Position numbers and translations under genes: made by a program. A stretch of DNA of 64,000 nt from Monodelphis domestica (lineage: Eukaryota > Chordata > Mammalia > Didelphimorphia > Didelphidae), in assembly GCF_027887165.1 (NCBI RefSeq), contig NC_077227.1, positions 354,373,350 through 354,437,349 on the forward strand, in the 5' to 3' direction. Positions 45,190 to 56,404 of the stretch are shown piece by piece. The notes beneath the pieces are model-generated. The model worked only from the letters and a program-made list of their open reading frames with translations. It was not told the DNA's origin and made no database searches. Position 1 is the first letter of the stretch. Each line of letters starts with the position of its first letter.

Positions 45190-46290
45190 AGTAAAAAAGA
45201 TCTATTAAGTACTTACTATTTACCAGGCATTGTACTAAGCACAGGAGTTACAAAGAAAAGCAAAAATAACCTCTGGCAAAAGAATTTTACATTCTAATGG
45301 TGGAGATAACATGTAGATAAATAAATATATAGCCTTAGAAGAGAAAAGACTAGCAACTGGGATAACATGTAGATAAATAACATATAGCCTTAGAATATAT
45401 ATATATACATATATGTATGTATATATCCTTAGAAGAAAAAATATATAGCCTTAGAAGATAAAAGACTAGCAACTTGGAGAACTGGAAAAAGTCTCCTATG
45501 GAAAATGGAACTTAACCTGACTTTAAAAAAGCCAGTGCGAATAAGAAATAGAGGGTGAATCAGAGCATTCCAAACATGGGAGACAGCCTCAAAGATAGGG
45601 GATGGAGGGTTGTGTAAGAGGAATAGCAAGTAGGACAGAGGAGCTGTATCACACAGGATGTAGAGGAGAATAAAATATAAGCAAACTGGAAATATGGGAA
45701 GGGACCAGGTTATGAAATACCTTTAAATGCCAAACAAGTCAAGTCAAGAAGTACTATTTAGATGTTCTACTATATTCTAGATACTGTGATAAATGCTGGT
45801 GATATCTAAAAGAGGCAAAATTTGTCCCTTGCTTCAAGAAGCCTATAGTTTAACATATTGCAACATGCAAACAAGATATGTCTAGAATAAATTGGAAATA
45901 TAATCTCAGAAGGAAGGCACTGATATTAAGAGGAACCAAGAAAGTCACGCAAAATGTGAGTATGGAAGGAAGACAGGAGTCAGAGAAGAGAAAGGAAAGA
46001 ATTTCAGGAATGAGAGACAATCCATGAAAATGTAAGAATTGAGAGATGTAGTTCTTTGAGACAAACAGAATTTTTTATATTTGAACCTGGAAGTAATAGA
46101 AAGCCACCAGAACTTATTGGGTATAGGGGTGACAAATAGATCTACACTTTAGGAAAATCACTTTGGCAGCTAGATGGAATATAGATTGGAGCAAAGAGAG
46201 GGTTGAGGTAGAGAAAACAATTAAAAGGCTTTTGCAATCATTTAAATGAGATCTGATCAGGATCTATGCTAGAAATGTGGCTCTGCTTGT
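45190..46290 (+). repeat. Old unnamed interspersed repeat, longest copy
   Basis: Starts TATTAAGTACTTACTATTTA, CCAGGCATTGTACTAAGCAC; then CATTCTAATGGTGGAGATAA, AGAGCATTCCAAACATGGGA, GGGATGGAGGGTTGTGTAAG, AGGAATAGCAAGTAGG, AAATACCTTTAAATGCCAAA, then a second round of the same order (45720-46240: GAGGCAAAATTTGTCCC, GGAATGAGAGACA, TAGGAAAATCACTTTGGCAG). Two partial copies may lie head to tail. Confidence 0.68.
45306..45476 (+). repeat. Local tandem duplication with AT-rich spacer
   Basis: The unit GATAACATGTAGATAAATAA ... ATATAGCCTTAGAA ... AAAGACTAGCAACT occurs at 45306-45358 and again, split by an ATATAT/GTATGT stretch, at 45360-45476. Confidence 0.8.
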
Positions 46291-46369
46291 GGAAATATAT
46301 GTAGGCATATATACATACTCAGAAATGCACATATATGTATATAAAATTTGTATAGAGATGATGATTCAG

Positions 46370-46565
46370 TGCTTGAGATTTAATGAGGTAAAGATGTAGG
46401 TTTGGAGGTTGAGTACCCTGGTTCTAATACTGTCATCTCTGCTATTTAACTACCTGGATGGCCTTGGAGTAAGCACTTAATCTTTTTTTGCCCATTTCCT
46501 TATCTGGAAATGAGAGGGTTGGGCTAGATGACCACTGAGGTCCCTTCCAATTCTATATTTATGAT
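46370..46565 (+). mobile_element. MIR3-type SINE relic
   Basis: TACCCTGGTTCTAATACTGT, GATGGCCTTGGAGTAAGCAC, AGAGGGTTGGGCTAGATGAC, CACTGAGGTCCCTTCCAATT, CTATATTTATGATC. Confidence 0.82.
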
Positions 46566-46574
46566 CATTTTTAT

Positions 46575-46705
46575 CTGAATTTTATCCAACCTGCAAGACT
46601 GAGATCAAGTACAATCTTTTTCATGAAGCCTTCACTAGCCACTCCAACTCAAACTGATTTCTTCCTTTTATGAACTCATGCTTCATCTTATTATTTATAA
46701 ATAAC
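46575..46705 (+). mobile_element. L2-type LINE 3' scrap
   Basis: ACTGAGATCAAGTACAATCT, TTTTCATGAAGCCTTCACTA, GCCACTCCAACTC. Confidence 0.55.
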
Positions 46706-47099
46706 AGTGATTGCACTGCTGAATTTCCTACTCTGGTAAAATTGCATCCCCTCATTGCCAACAAGATGAAAAAAAACCCAATATTAAAAAATGACCAGCC
46801 CCTTAATAATATTCCTCTATAAACTGACTCTATGTCGGCCCTTGGATCATAGATGTAAAGTTTATCCCTCTGCCCATATTTAAAACTTGGTAGGTCCTCA
46901 CAGAAACTTTCTTTTTTCTAGCATATATAAACCTTTTGAACTCAGTCTAAACTCCATACTAAAATTAACAATCAGTGAAAGAATTCAGAGTAGTCTCTGC
47001 CCTCTTATTGCACATATAGTTAATTTCTAACAATATAATTGTTCTAACTTTGTCAACTCTATGATGCTCTGATCCTCTAACACTGAGAGACCACATCTA

Positions 47100-47280
47100 C
47101 CATTTTGATATATATTTTCTAGCTGTGTGACCCTGGATAAGTTACTTCATCTCTGCCTGCCTCAGTTTCCTCAACTGTAAAATAAAGATAACAATAGCAT
47201 CTACTTAGAATTGTTTGAGGCTTAAATGAGACTAGGTACATAGTAAGTGCTTAATAAATACTTATTCCCTTCCTGCCTCC
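47100..47280 (+). mobile_element. MIR SINE relic
   Basis: AGCTGTGTGACCCTGGATAA, GCCTCAGTTTCCTCAACTGT, AAAATAAAGATAACAATAGC, ATAGTAAGTGCTTAATAAAT. Confidence 0.82.
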
Positions 47281-47644
47281 TCCCCCACCCACTAATACAA
47301 AGTTAGTAATTCAGTAGGTGCTAACTAAATCATCAAATGATCTGTTGATTGAAATGAGATTGTCCAAGTCTCTCACAGTTAATATTCCCAGCTTGCTATG
47401 CATGTCCTTCTCAAGCTAGCCTGTATTGTTCTTGAGCAACAGAAAAGACTATCAGAATATAAAGTAGTACAATTTCTTTTCTTTTTTGTTATTGAAGAAA
47501 TAGGCCCATTCTAAAAATCATACCTCATACCCCAAATAGAAAGAAGAAAAAGACTTGGAAAACCAGTGGTGATAAGATTGTCTCAGACAGAAGATTTAAT
47601 CCAAGAAGATGCTCTCTGGAGCTCTAGCTTTTCATCATTTTGCC

Positions 47645-47895
47645 TACGTGCCCATCAAAACTTCTTGCAAATTTCCACTGGGGTTTGACCAGGCTAAGAG
47701 CATAACCTTCCTTATTCTGGACACTAAACTCCTATTGATGATGTTTCCTTACACATTAGCATTTGTAGAAGCTAACATCTCTATTTACAATCTGGAATGT
47801 AATCTCCTTGAGAGTAGAGATTTGTTTCATTCTTTGTATTTGTAGCCCCAGTGCCTGATTCCTAGGAGGGGTTAATAAATGCTTTTTTATTTTAG
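47645..47895 (+). mobile_element. L2/L3-type LINE 3' end
   Basis: GGAATGTAATCTCCTTGAGA, GTAGAGATTTG, TTGTATTTGTAGCCCCAGTG, CCTGATTCCTAGG, TTAATAAATGC at the end. 47895-48270 is C/T-rich unique DNA. Confidence 0.6.
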
Positions 47896-48269
47896 CCCTT
47901 TCCCATTTCTTCAGGACAAAGCTGCCTCAATGTTTCCTTCTTTCTCATGCATTTTCATCCCTTCTTTTGTCTCCCTAATTTTATAACCACCTTCCTTTGA
48001 CCAATTTATTCCATCCAATTAAATTTCCATCTCTCTTCTCTCATTCATGTCAAATCTGTCTATTCTATTTCTCATATCCATTCCCTGATGTCCATTCTAC
48101 ATACTACCACACATGTCTAGGCACTCACTAGCAGCCACCAAAATTATCTCAGCATTTTCTTTAGAGGTTTTCTTAATTCTCCTTTATTACCTCTCCAATC
48201 TACAGAACTTCATGACAAATATTTCATATGTGGTACACTGATCCAAGTATAATAGTCCCTGCTCACAAC

Positions 48270-48560
48270 CCCTTACCTGTTGGCTATGAAGTAAAATTTG
48301 CACTCTTTATCTGTATTTGTTGCCCTCTACAACTTGTCACCAGCCTTTCCAGTGTTATCCCAAACCACTTGCCTTTTATAAGCTCTACTCCAAGAAACAC
48401 CTACCCCCCCACATCTTTTATATTATGTGTGTCTTCTGTTTGTGCCTTTGTAATCACCATGCCCCCTACCTGGAGTAGCCTCCCCTTTCTTTATCTATCA
48501 AATTCCTACACATTTTTAAAGTCCAGTTTTGAAACCACCTACTTACAGGATTATAGCTTC
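48270..48560 (+). mobile_element. L2-type LINE 3' region
   Basis: GAAGTAAAATTTGCACTCTT, CTACAACTTGTCACCAGCCT, CTACCTGGAGTAGCCTCCCC, TTTCTTTATCTATCAAATTC, AAAGTCCAGTTTTGAAACCA. Confidence 0.72.
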
Positions 48561-48689
48561 AGAGCTGAAAGAGACCTTTGAGTTTGTCTAGTTCAAAAAC
48601 CTTTTCATTTTAGGGATGAGGAAGGTGAAGCCATAATAGATAATTAAAGTGACTTAAGTACAAAATAGTAGGCAATATTTGAATGTAAT

Positions 48690-49230
48690 CAATAGTTTCA
48701 TAATACTTCATATTGAGCTCATTGTTGAAAATACTCAAGTCCTTTTTATTCAGGCAAACTGTTTTTCACTTATAATTCCTCAATCCTTCCCTTATAATTT
48801 TGATTTTTTTAACCCAAGTAAAGATTTTATATTTGTCCCTTTTTTGTGGAGAGTTTATTCTCTTTATTTTTTAATCATTTATCCCTTTCAAATTGTGTTT
48901 TTTTTCAGCCCCTTAAGACCTTTTTGGTTTTCTCCCAATATATTCCTATCTTCATTCTCTCTCCCACTAATCCATCGTGCACAATATGCCCAGTTTAATG
49001 GTACTTATGCAGAGATCTTTGTATGACATACTTTTGCAAAATCAAAACACTTTGCCATCTTCCTATTACTTATCTAAATAACATGTTAGCTATCCTTCCC
49101 AATTTCCTGTCATCTGCAAAATTGACAAGTCTGCCATTTATCCCTTCCAGTAAGTCATTGGATAAATTTTTCAGTGGGATGAAACAAAGGAACAAAGGAC
49201 AGGCAGCCATCAGAGAGACTCTCTTCTAGG
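48690..49230 (-). mobile_element. CR1/L3 LINE fragment
   Basis: The reverse strand matches the CR1/L3 ORF2 end: AATTTCCTGTCATCTGCAAA, TTGACAAGTCTGCCATTTAT, CCCTTCCAGTAAGTCATTGG, TAACCCAAGTAAAGATTTTA. It is strongly decayed. Confidence 0.6.
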
Positions 49231-49850
49231 TAAACACTGATTCATTAATCAACAGTTGTTGGGTTCAATTTAGAAAAAAAAATAATTTCACTAAAAATAA
49301 AGCCAGACTTCTAAAGCTAGAAAGAATCTTAGAAGTGACTGAAGAAAGAAGTTGCTTACCCCCAATCATACAACATTAGTAGCAGAAGCACTTTTACAAA
49401 GCCAAAAGCCAAAATAGGTGTCTGCTCAACTCTCAGTTCCCCATAAAATTCAATTCCCCAGAGAAACTCATTCTTTAAATGGACCTGTTAATTGATGTTG
49501 TACGTCCAGTCACAACTAACTGCATATTTATTTACTTGCCTTTTACCTGCTCTCCATCTAGTGTGGAGATAGATTTTTTAAAGGAGCCTAGGGAAAAAAG
49601 ATCTGGAGAACTAAAATGATCTCTTCTGGCAGATTGTGGGAGAAAAGGGGTAGAAAAGTCCCTATATTTTAGAGGGCATGAAGTAGGGCAGGATTTGTTG
49701 TTCTTGTTTTCACATGAAATATGCTTTAAAAAAAAGAAAGATGCTTTATTTCCAGTTACTTCTTTTCTAAATTATAAAATTCTATCCAAATGCTCTATTT
49801 ACTGATGACAGCACTGTGGTCACTTCCCAATTAATTCAACGTCAATAGTG
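49230..49850. other. Unique sequence, nothing recognised
   Basis: AT-rich intronic DNA. A weak reverse MIR hint near 49300-49450 is too decayed to call. Confidence 0.45.
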
Positions 49851-49859
49851 CAGATCATT

Positions 49860-50885
49860 AAAGTGTTAGGGCTGGGAGGCACCTTGAAGCATAGAACATG
49901 AGACTGTTATTGCTAGGAGAGGCGACATGCTGTAGTGGCTGATGTACTGAACTTGGAATTAGACCTAGATTCAATTCCAACCTCAGGCACTAGTTGTGTG
50001 ATCCTGAACAAGTCATTTAAACACTTTGTGTCTCAGTTCTCTCATCTGTAAAATTAGAACATTGGGTTGGAGGGAATGTGGCAAAATTGGGACATTACTG
50101 CATTGCTGGTGGAGTTGCAAATTAATCCAAGCATTCCGGAGGGCAATTTGGAACTATGCCCAAAGGGATTTAAAAGATGGTCTGCCCTTTGATCCAGCCA
50201 TATCTGGGTTTATACCCCAAAGAGATAATAAGGAAAAAGACTTGTATAAGAATATTCATAGCTGCGCTCTTTGTGGTGACAAAAAATTATAAGATGAGGG
50301 AATGCCCTCAGAACAAATTGTGGTATATGTTGGTTATAGAATACTATTGTGCCCAAAGGAATAATGAACTGGGGGAATTCCATGGGAACTAGAACAACCT
50401 CCAGGAATTGATGCAGAGCGAAAGGAGCAGAACCAGGAGAACATTGTACACAGAGACTGATATACACTGTGGTACAATCAAATGTAATAGACTTCTCTAC
50501 TAGCAGCAATGCAATGATCCAGGATAATCCAGAGGAATTTATAAGAAAAAAAAACATATGATCAGACATGTGGATTGATGGGGATATGATTGGGGTTTTG
50601 GCATTAAAATCACTAATGCAAATATGAATAATATTGAAATAGGTTTTGAACAATGATACATGTAGTACTCACTGGAATTGCTGGTCAGCTCCAGGATGGG
50701 GGAAGGAAGAGGGGAGGGAAAGAACATGACTCATGTAACCATGGAAAAATATTCTAAATAAATAATTTTTTTAAAAGGGGAAAAAATCAGAACATTGGAC
50801 TAGCTAACCAGAGATGATTTGATGGTCTCTGAGGTCCTTTTGAGGTCTAGATTTATGATCCTGTGAACCTATGTCAATTTAATTA
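49860..50885 (+). mobile_element. MIR3 SINE relic, split by an L1 3' end
   Basis: The parts 49910-50065 and 50799-50880 read as one MIR3: AATTCCAACCTCAGGCACTA, GTGTCTCAGTTCTCTCATCT, then GACTAGCTAACCAGAGATGA, GTCTCTGAGGTCCTTTTGAG, TTTATGATCCTGTGAA. Confidence 0.78.
50066..50783 (+). mobile_element. 5'-truncated L1, C-terminal ORF2 and 3' UTR
   Basis: Translation shows GTLLHCWWSCKLIQ after a degenerate WRECGK, then a +1 shift into [17 protein letters not shown] and LWYMLVIEYYCAQRNN. The 3' UTR has CAGAACCAGGAGAACATTGT and ends CATGGAAAAATATTC with an A-rich tail. Duplications AAATTAGAACATTGG / AAATCAGAACATTGG (50051-50065, 50784-50798) flank it. The ORF is frameshifted and has a small deletion before LWYM. 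Confidence 0.9.
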
Positions 50886-51350
50886 AATTCAGTGAATATT
50901 CATTAAGTCTCTGCTATATTTAAGCTAATATGCTAGGCATTGGGTATATAATGATAAAAAGGAAAAGTCTCTATCCTCAAAGTGCTTAACATCTATGAGG
51001 CTTGGAAAGAGTATAGTATTACATGGGTTTAGACAAGGAAATAAATGGTAATTGGAGAAAGACAAGGAAAAAAAAAACCCTTCCAACTAGGGATATCAGG
51101 GAAGTCTTCATGGAGGAGACAGAACCTAACAAGTTTTAGAGGAAAATAAAGAATAAAGTGACTGGATGGAATGGAGAATATTTTCCAAGCAAGAGGGATA
51201 TTTTATGCCTTGAGGCAAGAAACAGACTGGTGATTTGGTGAAACTTCAGGTATGTGAAGGGGAGTAATGGGAAATAAGTCTGGCAAGACAAGGATAGGTC
51301 AAAGACATTATTGACACATTAATGACATTTGAGCCAAGCTGAAGATTTTG
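50886..51350 (+). repeat. Old unnamed interspersed repeat, decayed copy
   Basis: AATATTCATTAAGTCTCTGC, CTCAAAGTGCTTAACATCTA, GGAAGTCTTCATGGAGGAG, GAATGGAGAATATTTTCCAA and GGCAAGACAAGGATAGG follow the family order. Confidence 0.6.
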
Positions 51351-51354
51351 TCAT

Positions 51355-51560
51355 CACATTATCATGCCAGAATATTAGAGCTGGGTGGGACTTTAAATGT
51401 GGAACATAAAATACTAGAACTGGAACATACTTAAGAAACCATCTAGTTTGACCTCTCTTTATTGTAGAGATGTGTAAACTAAGTCGCAAAAGTAAAAGCT
51501 ATTTTCCTAAGATTATTTAATTACTGGCAACTGGTCTTGAACTCTTGTCTTTTTGTCATT
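51355..51560 (-). mobile_element. MIR3-type SINE relic
   Basis: TTAGAGCTGGGTGGGACTTT, AAGAAACCATCTAGTTTGAC, ATTGTAGAGATGTGTAAACT, AAGTCGC. Confidence 0.65.
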
Positions 51561-52249
51561 GAAATTCCAAATAGATTTGCATACTACATTGGACTGAGAG
51601 TGAGATTTATTTGGAAGGGGAAGAGGAAAAGGAGGACTTTGTAGGAGAATGAGGGTGACTCTTAAGGTGAGGTAGGGAAAGGGAAGTTCCAAAGACAAAC
51701 TTTGGCTCCCCTACAGTCTCCTTTTTTCCTTCCACCTCAAAAGACTAAAAAAACATGAGCATCTGCTAACCACAAATGTGCTGAGCTCCCCTACCAATGC
51801 AAATTCTGGGAAATTAGCACAATCAGGATTGGAGGGAAGGAAGGGCATGGAATATTCAAGTTTTGGTAAGCCCTATGATTTTTGTGAAACCTCATGTATG
51901 ATGTTTTAAAATTGTATCTCAGTTATGACTGATTTTCAATATGCCCTCATGGGATATAGGTGAGGGGAGAACTACATTTGGAATCAGAACTAATAGATTC
52001 TAGTTTCAGTTCTATCATTTCATGTTTGTATGGTCTAATATTGTATATATCACTACCTACCTCACAAGGAAGATAATTTTCTTCATTTTATTTTTACAGT
52101 TCTTTATACATTTTAAAGCACTCCCACAACTATCTGATCCTTACAACAACACTGTGAGATTATGGAGAGTAAGTATTAATCACTCTAGAACTCAGATTCT
52201 CCATCTATTAAATATTCTATAAAATAAGAGAGTTGGATTTATTAACTTC

Positions 52250-52480
52250 TAATGTCAAAATAATAGAGTCGTGTCTAGAACTAGTACAGAGTTCAAAGGC
52301 CATCAGCTCTAATCAACTTATTTTAGAGATGAGGAAACAAAGACCCAGGAATATTAAGTGGTTTGTCCAAGGTCACACAAGTAGTAAGCATCAGAGATTT
52401 GAACCTAGGTCTTCTGACTCCAGAGACCAGTTTACCCTATCTTTCCACCGTACTATATCTTTTCCAATTCTCAGTTCATG
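52250..52480 (-). mobile_element. MIR3-type SINE relic
   Basis: GAGATGAGGAAACAAAGACC, GTTTGTCCAAGGTCACACAA, GTAGTAAGC, GATTTGAACCTAGGTCTTCT, GACTCCAGAGACC. Confidence 0.82.
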
Positions 52481-52689
52481 TTCTAACCTTCTGTGATTTA
52501 AGTAAAAAACACAAAAACAGAACAGATGGATGTATGTAGTTAGTAAGTATTGTGCTATTGATGGAAGAATTCTCCACTGGATTTAAAAAAAACACACACA
52601 TAAAAATCTTGGCTTAGAGTTAATATCTGAAATCGAGAAATAGTAGTAAATGGAGACAGCTGGGGTAAGAGGGAGATGCTGGGGGAGGG

Positions 52690-53130
52690 GAATAGGCAAT
52701 GGGGTCAGGGAGGCCTCTTATTTGTAACATCCATCAAGGGCCCAGCAGGGGTAATCTTGGTAACCATGAAAGCCCTGCCGAAGGCAAAGGTGTCCCCATA
52801 GATGTGTGTGGTTCTGTTCTGCTTCCCCTCCCCCTTCATCTCCCCTCCTCCAGAAGCTTAAACCAGCAAAAGACAATCTCTCTTAATATTCAGCTAGATT
52901 TGTTTTCAGTTGCCTGCCAGCTCGAGGCACATCCCAGCTCCCTAGAGCTCTGGAGATAGTTTATTTTTCTATGTGCTGCCTGCTGACTAACCGCTCCGCT
53001 AATGCTCCCCCAGAGGTCTTGATTCACATCAGTCAGGGGCAACAAAGGTACAATGGCTTCTGGGACAGAACACAACCAGTGTACATATGTGCAAATGGTT
53101 TCATATGTTGCGGCTGGTGACCTCTGGGAG
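52690..53130. other. Repeat-free block in intron 2
   Basis: No repeat family recognised. The stretch is GC-richer than its surroundings and keeps a few CpGs (AACCGCTCCGCTAATGC near 52988). Short palindromic or E-box-like motifs (CAGCTG at 52658, AGAGCTCT at 52943) are present. Open frames here are short and unconvincing. It could be a conserved noncoding element. Confidence 0.3.
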
Positions 53131-53399
53131 AGTCGAAGGATCCCTTGGCTTGGCCTGAGAGAAGAAGAACAATTTAATTAGAAAGGAAAAGGGAAGGAAA
53201 TGAAATTTGACTGAGGTCAGACAGAAGCATCACTAAATAGGGATAGCAGCACCTGCAGTACAAGATTCCAATTCACAAAGAATTTCTGTCTTTCAATCAT
53301 AAATTCATAGAATGTAAGAGCTCAAAGGAACCTTCAAACAGGTAACAGGCAAAATTAGAGCTAGAAGGGCTCTTCTGGCTAATTGAATTGCCTTTCCTT

Positions 53400-54015
53400 T
53401 ATTTCATCCTTCTTAAATTTTCTGTAGCTTTTGACCCTGCCAATTGTCCCTTACTTCTGGACACTGTCTCCTCCCTTTGGCTTCTGGCATACTATTGTCT
53501 CCTGGTTCTCCTCCTACCATTTTAACTCAAATGTGTTTTCAAAGGCTATCTCCATCCCTCAAGTTCTGTCTGGTGCCCCCTTTTCCCTTTCTCTCTATAG
53601 TCTCTCTCATGGTGATGGTGGCCTCATTAACTCCCATTGGTCAAAGTTATCATCACAGAACAAATGATTTCAAAATCTACATACCTGACCCTTATCTTGC
53701 AGCTAACTGACATTTTTATGTCTCCAATTGTCTTTTGGATCTCACTTGCCTGTAGTGTAGATACCTTAAACTCAACATACTCAAAACTAAAGCCATCACC
53801 TTCCCTCCTCTAAATCTACTGCTCTTCAAACCTCTCTTCCCACAGAAGGGGATGGACTCATCCATCCAGTCCCTTACACTCATGCTTGCCCATTTCTTCT
53901 GCCTTATCTCTTCACGTTCCAAATCTCATCAATTCTTCCTCCATAACATTTCTGGCATCTGGCCCTTTTGTTCTACTCTGTTACGGCCTGAGTTTAGGGC
54001 CTCATCACCTTTCTT
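53400..54015 (+). mobile_element. L2/CR1-clade LINE relic (ORF2 end and 3' region)
   Basis: CTCATGGTGATGGTGGCCTC, ATTAACTCCCATTGGTCAAA, CAAAATCTACATACCTGACC, TTTGGATCTCACTTGCCTG, TACCTTAAACTCAACATACT, CAAAACTAAAGCCATCACCT, then CCCTCCTCTAAATC. This is the typical order of an L2 3' coding end. Confidence 0.72.
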
Positions 54016-54029
54016 ATGGAATACTGTTG

Positions 54030-54185
54030 GTTAGTCCTCAAGCATTTATTTAGCTTTTACTAGCTAAGCACTTTTATTCTACTAAGGAAAGGAAAAAGCG
54101 GTCCCCTGCCCTCAGAGCTCATATTCTAATGGGAGAGAAAAAATGTAAATCAGCCAAAAAGAATACAGGGAAGTGTATTTTAGTA
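54030..54185 (+). repeat. Fragment of the old unnamed interspersed repeat
   Basis: CTCAAGCATTTATTTAGC, CTAGCTAAGCACTTTTATTC, CTGCCCTCAGAGCTCATATT, CTAATGGGAGAGA. Confidence 0.6.
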
Positions 54186-54344
54186 CACTTGTACCATATT
54201 AGATAGATAGAGATATACACATACACATAGAGTATATATGCAAGGCATAGACAATAAATACACATAAACATTTTATATATAAAATAACCTGAAGATAATC
54301 TGAGAGTGGCTGGGAGACTAGTAAAAATCTCTTCGATGTAATTT

Positions 54345-54510
54345 AGTGTGTTGGGCTTAGAGTCAGAAAGACCTAAATTCATATTCTGCTTCAGTCACTC
54401 AGCTGTGTTATCCTGGACATGGAACATAACCCCCTCAACCTCATCTGAAAATAGAGATAATTTTCCCCAGGATTGTTATAAGGATCATGTGAGGTTATAT
54501 AGAGGAGAAG
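54345..54510 (+). mobile_element. MIR SINE relic
   Basis: TTAGAGTCAGAAAGACCTAA, CAGCTGTGTTATCCTGGACA, CCCCAGGATTGTTATAAGGA, TCATGTGAGGTTATATAGA. Confidence 0.7.
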
Positions 54511-54627
54511 GCTGCCCAAACCTGCTACCTAAGGAGGGGCAAAACAGAGCAATTCAAAGCTTCTTTGCAATCAGAATGGCACTGGACCAATGAGTATCTA
54601 CTACACTTCCAAGCTGATAGAGATAGG

Positions 54628-54708
54628 GAAACAAAGGGAGGGAGGGAGGGATGAAGGAAGGGAGAGAAGGAGAGTGGAAGGAAGGGAAGAAAGAAGGAAA
54701 GAAAGTGT
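54628..54708 (+). repeat. Purine-rich GGGA/GGAA/GAAA tract
   Basis: About 80 bp of almost pure purine with GGGAGGGAGGGAGGG and GGAAGGAAGG-type units. Confidence 0.85.
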
Positions 54709-54869
54709 GTAGATTTTTCCCCTTAACATGAGAAACCTTTGAGGTGATTTTGAAAGGAGGAAACAGTTTAAGGGAGGTTAAGTGATTTTTATACAATTAT
54801 ACAATTTAAACAAATTATACAATGAGTTTTAGTGGAGTGAAAAACAACAATCTGAATCTCTTAGCTCCC

Positions 54870-55060
54870 AGCCCAGATGGGAAGCTCAACTTCTATTTGA
54901 ATCTCATTTCAGATACTAACCAGCTGTGTGACCCTGGGCATGTGGTTCCTCATCTGTAAAATAGGGTAATAAAAGCCTTTAGCTCACAGGGTTGTTGTGA
55001 GGATCATGAAAGCTAATGTATGTGTAGCACTGGGAGAACTTACATATAAATGTGAATTAT
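54870..55060 (+). mobile_element. MIR SINE relic
   Basis: ATCTCATTTCAGATACTAAC, CAGCTGTGTGACCCTGGGCA, CTCATCTGTAAAATAGGGTA, TCACAGGGTTGTTGTGAGGA. Confidence 0.85.
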
Positions 55061-55214
55061 TCTTTTTTTTTTAAATTATGATTCTTATAGAATCAGATTT
55101 TCAGGATGACAAGTCTTACCTTCTGATGGATTCTGGTCCATGTTGCAACGATTTTAACTGAGGAACTCATTTCTCCATATTTTGAGACTCAATCATTCCT
55201 AGTTTTTCCTTTGG

Positions 55215-55475
55215 GCAGTGAGGCAAGAACAGTGGATTGAGCACTGGATCCAGAATCAGAAATACCCAAGGTCAAATCCAACATCAGATATTTATTTGTT
55301 GTGTGACCTTGGGCAAGTCCCTTAGCTGCAATGTGCCTCTATTTCCTCATTGGTAAAATGGGTATAGTATAGCACCTACCTCCCAAAGTTGATGTATGCA
55401 TAAAATAATATGTTTACAAAGCATTTTGCAAACTTTTTAGTGATATATAAATGATTGTTATTAGCAGTATTAGTA
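55215..55475 (+). mobile_element. MIR SINE, well preserved
   Basis: ACAGTGGATTGAGCACTGGA, GTTGTGTGACCTTGGGCAAG, CCTCATTGGTAAAATGGGTA, AAAGCATTTTGCAAACTTTT, AGTGATATATAAATG. Confidence 0.85.
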
Positions 55476-55564
55476 CTCTTATGACTTCTTGGGACCAAAT
55501 AAAAAGAAATTAATTCTTCATCCACACAAAAGTCCTAGAGATATTTAAACATAGTGACAATAAT

Positions 55565-55845
55565 ATCCCAAAATTTTTCCTTTTCAAGCTAAAGATGTTT
55601 TGGTTTCTATTCCTTTCTTCCTACTGGGTCAACCCAATCTGGAAACTTTTCGGTTTATTGTTGTCCCTTCAAAATTATGGTACCCAGAACATGACACAAT
55701 GTTCCATATAGGTGAAAGGGCAGTGGACAGTAGGGCTATTGCCCCCTAAGCTCTGTCCCTTTTCCTGTTTCTTATGTGACTCCTTCATTGGCTCTTCCAA
55801 GGAGAGCCCCACAAATATAATTCTAGCCGTTTGAATAACACAGTC
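55565..55845 (-). mobile_element. Possible CR1/L3 LINE fragment
   Basis: TTTTCAAGCTAAAGATGTTT, TTATGGTACCCAGAACATGA and CACAATGTTCCATATAGGTG recall the reversed CR1/L3 3' region; the remainder is too decayed to judge. Confidence 0.4.
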
Positions 55846-56209
55846 AAAATGATTTCTGGCCAAAAGGTACAGGCTCTAAGATCCTCTGAAATCCACTGTG
55901 GTTTAAGCCTAGTGCATAAGAAGAAAGGCTTATTTGGTTCTGATCAAAGGAGGCTTGGGGGAGGTTAAAAAAAGAATTAGAGAAAATTAGGACACATCAA
56001 GTCATATTTATCTTTGACCCATGAATATGGAAGAGTAAGAAGAAACACTGTAAAGACAAATAAATGGAGGTGAGATGATGAGGCTAGAAATAGCCATGAA
56101 GCCCAAACCAGAAATAAGGGTAAGGGGACGGTATTAATAATTATTCACAACTTTACAACATTTCATGCTTTACAAAGCATAAAAGTATTTTATGTTTTTC
56201 TCCTATATA

Positions 56210-56402
56210 AGAGGTAACTGGGTGGCACAGTGGATACAGGGCTGGGCCTGGAGTCAAGAAGACAGGTTCAAAACTGGCCTTAAACACTTAGTAGCTGTAT
56301 GTCCCTGGGCAAGTAACTTCCATTGGTTGTGGGTTTTTTTTTTTTTCCCAGCTGTAGAATGGGACTTATAATAGTACCTTCCCCTTAATGTTGTTATGAG
56401 TC
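56210..56402 (+). mobile_element. MIR/MAR-like SINE
   Basis: GTAACTGGGTGGCACAGTGG, GGGCCTGGAGTCAAGAAGAC, TAGCTGTATGTCCCTGGGCA, then a poly-T stretch and GTTGTTATGAGTC. Confidence 0.7.
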
Positions 56403-56404
56403 CA

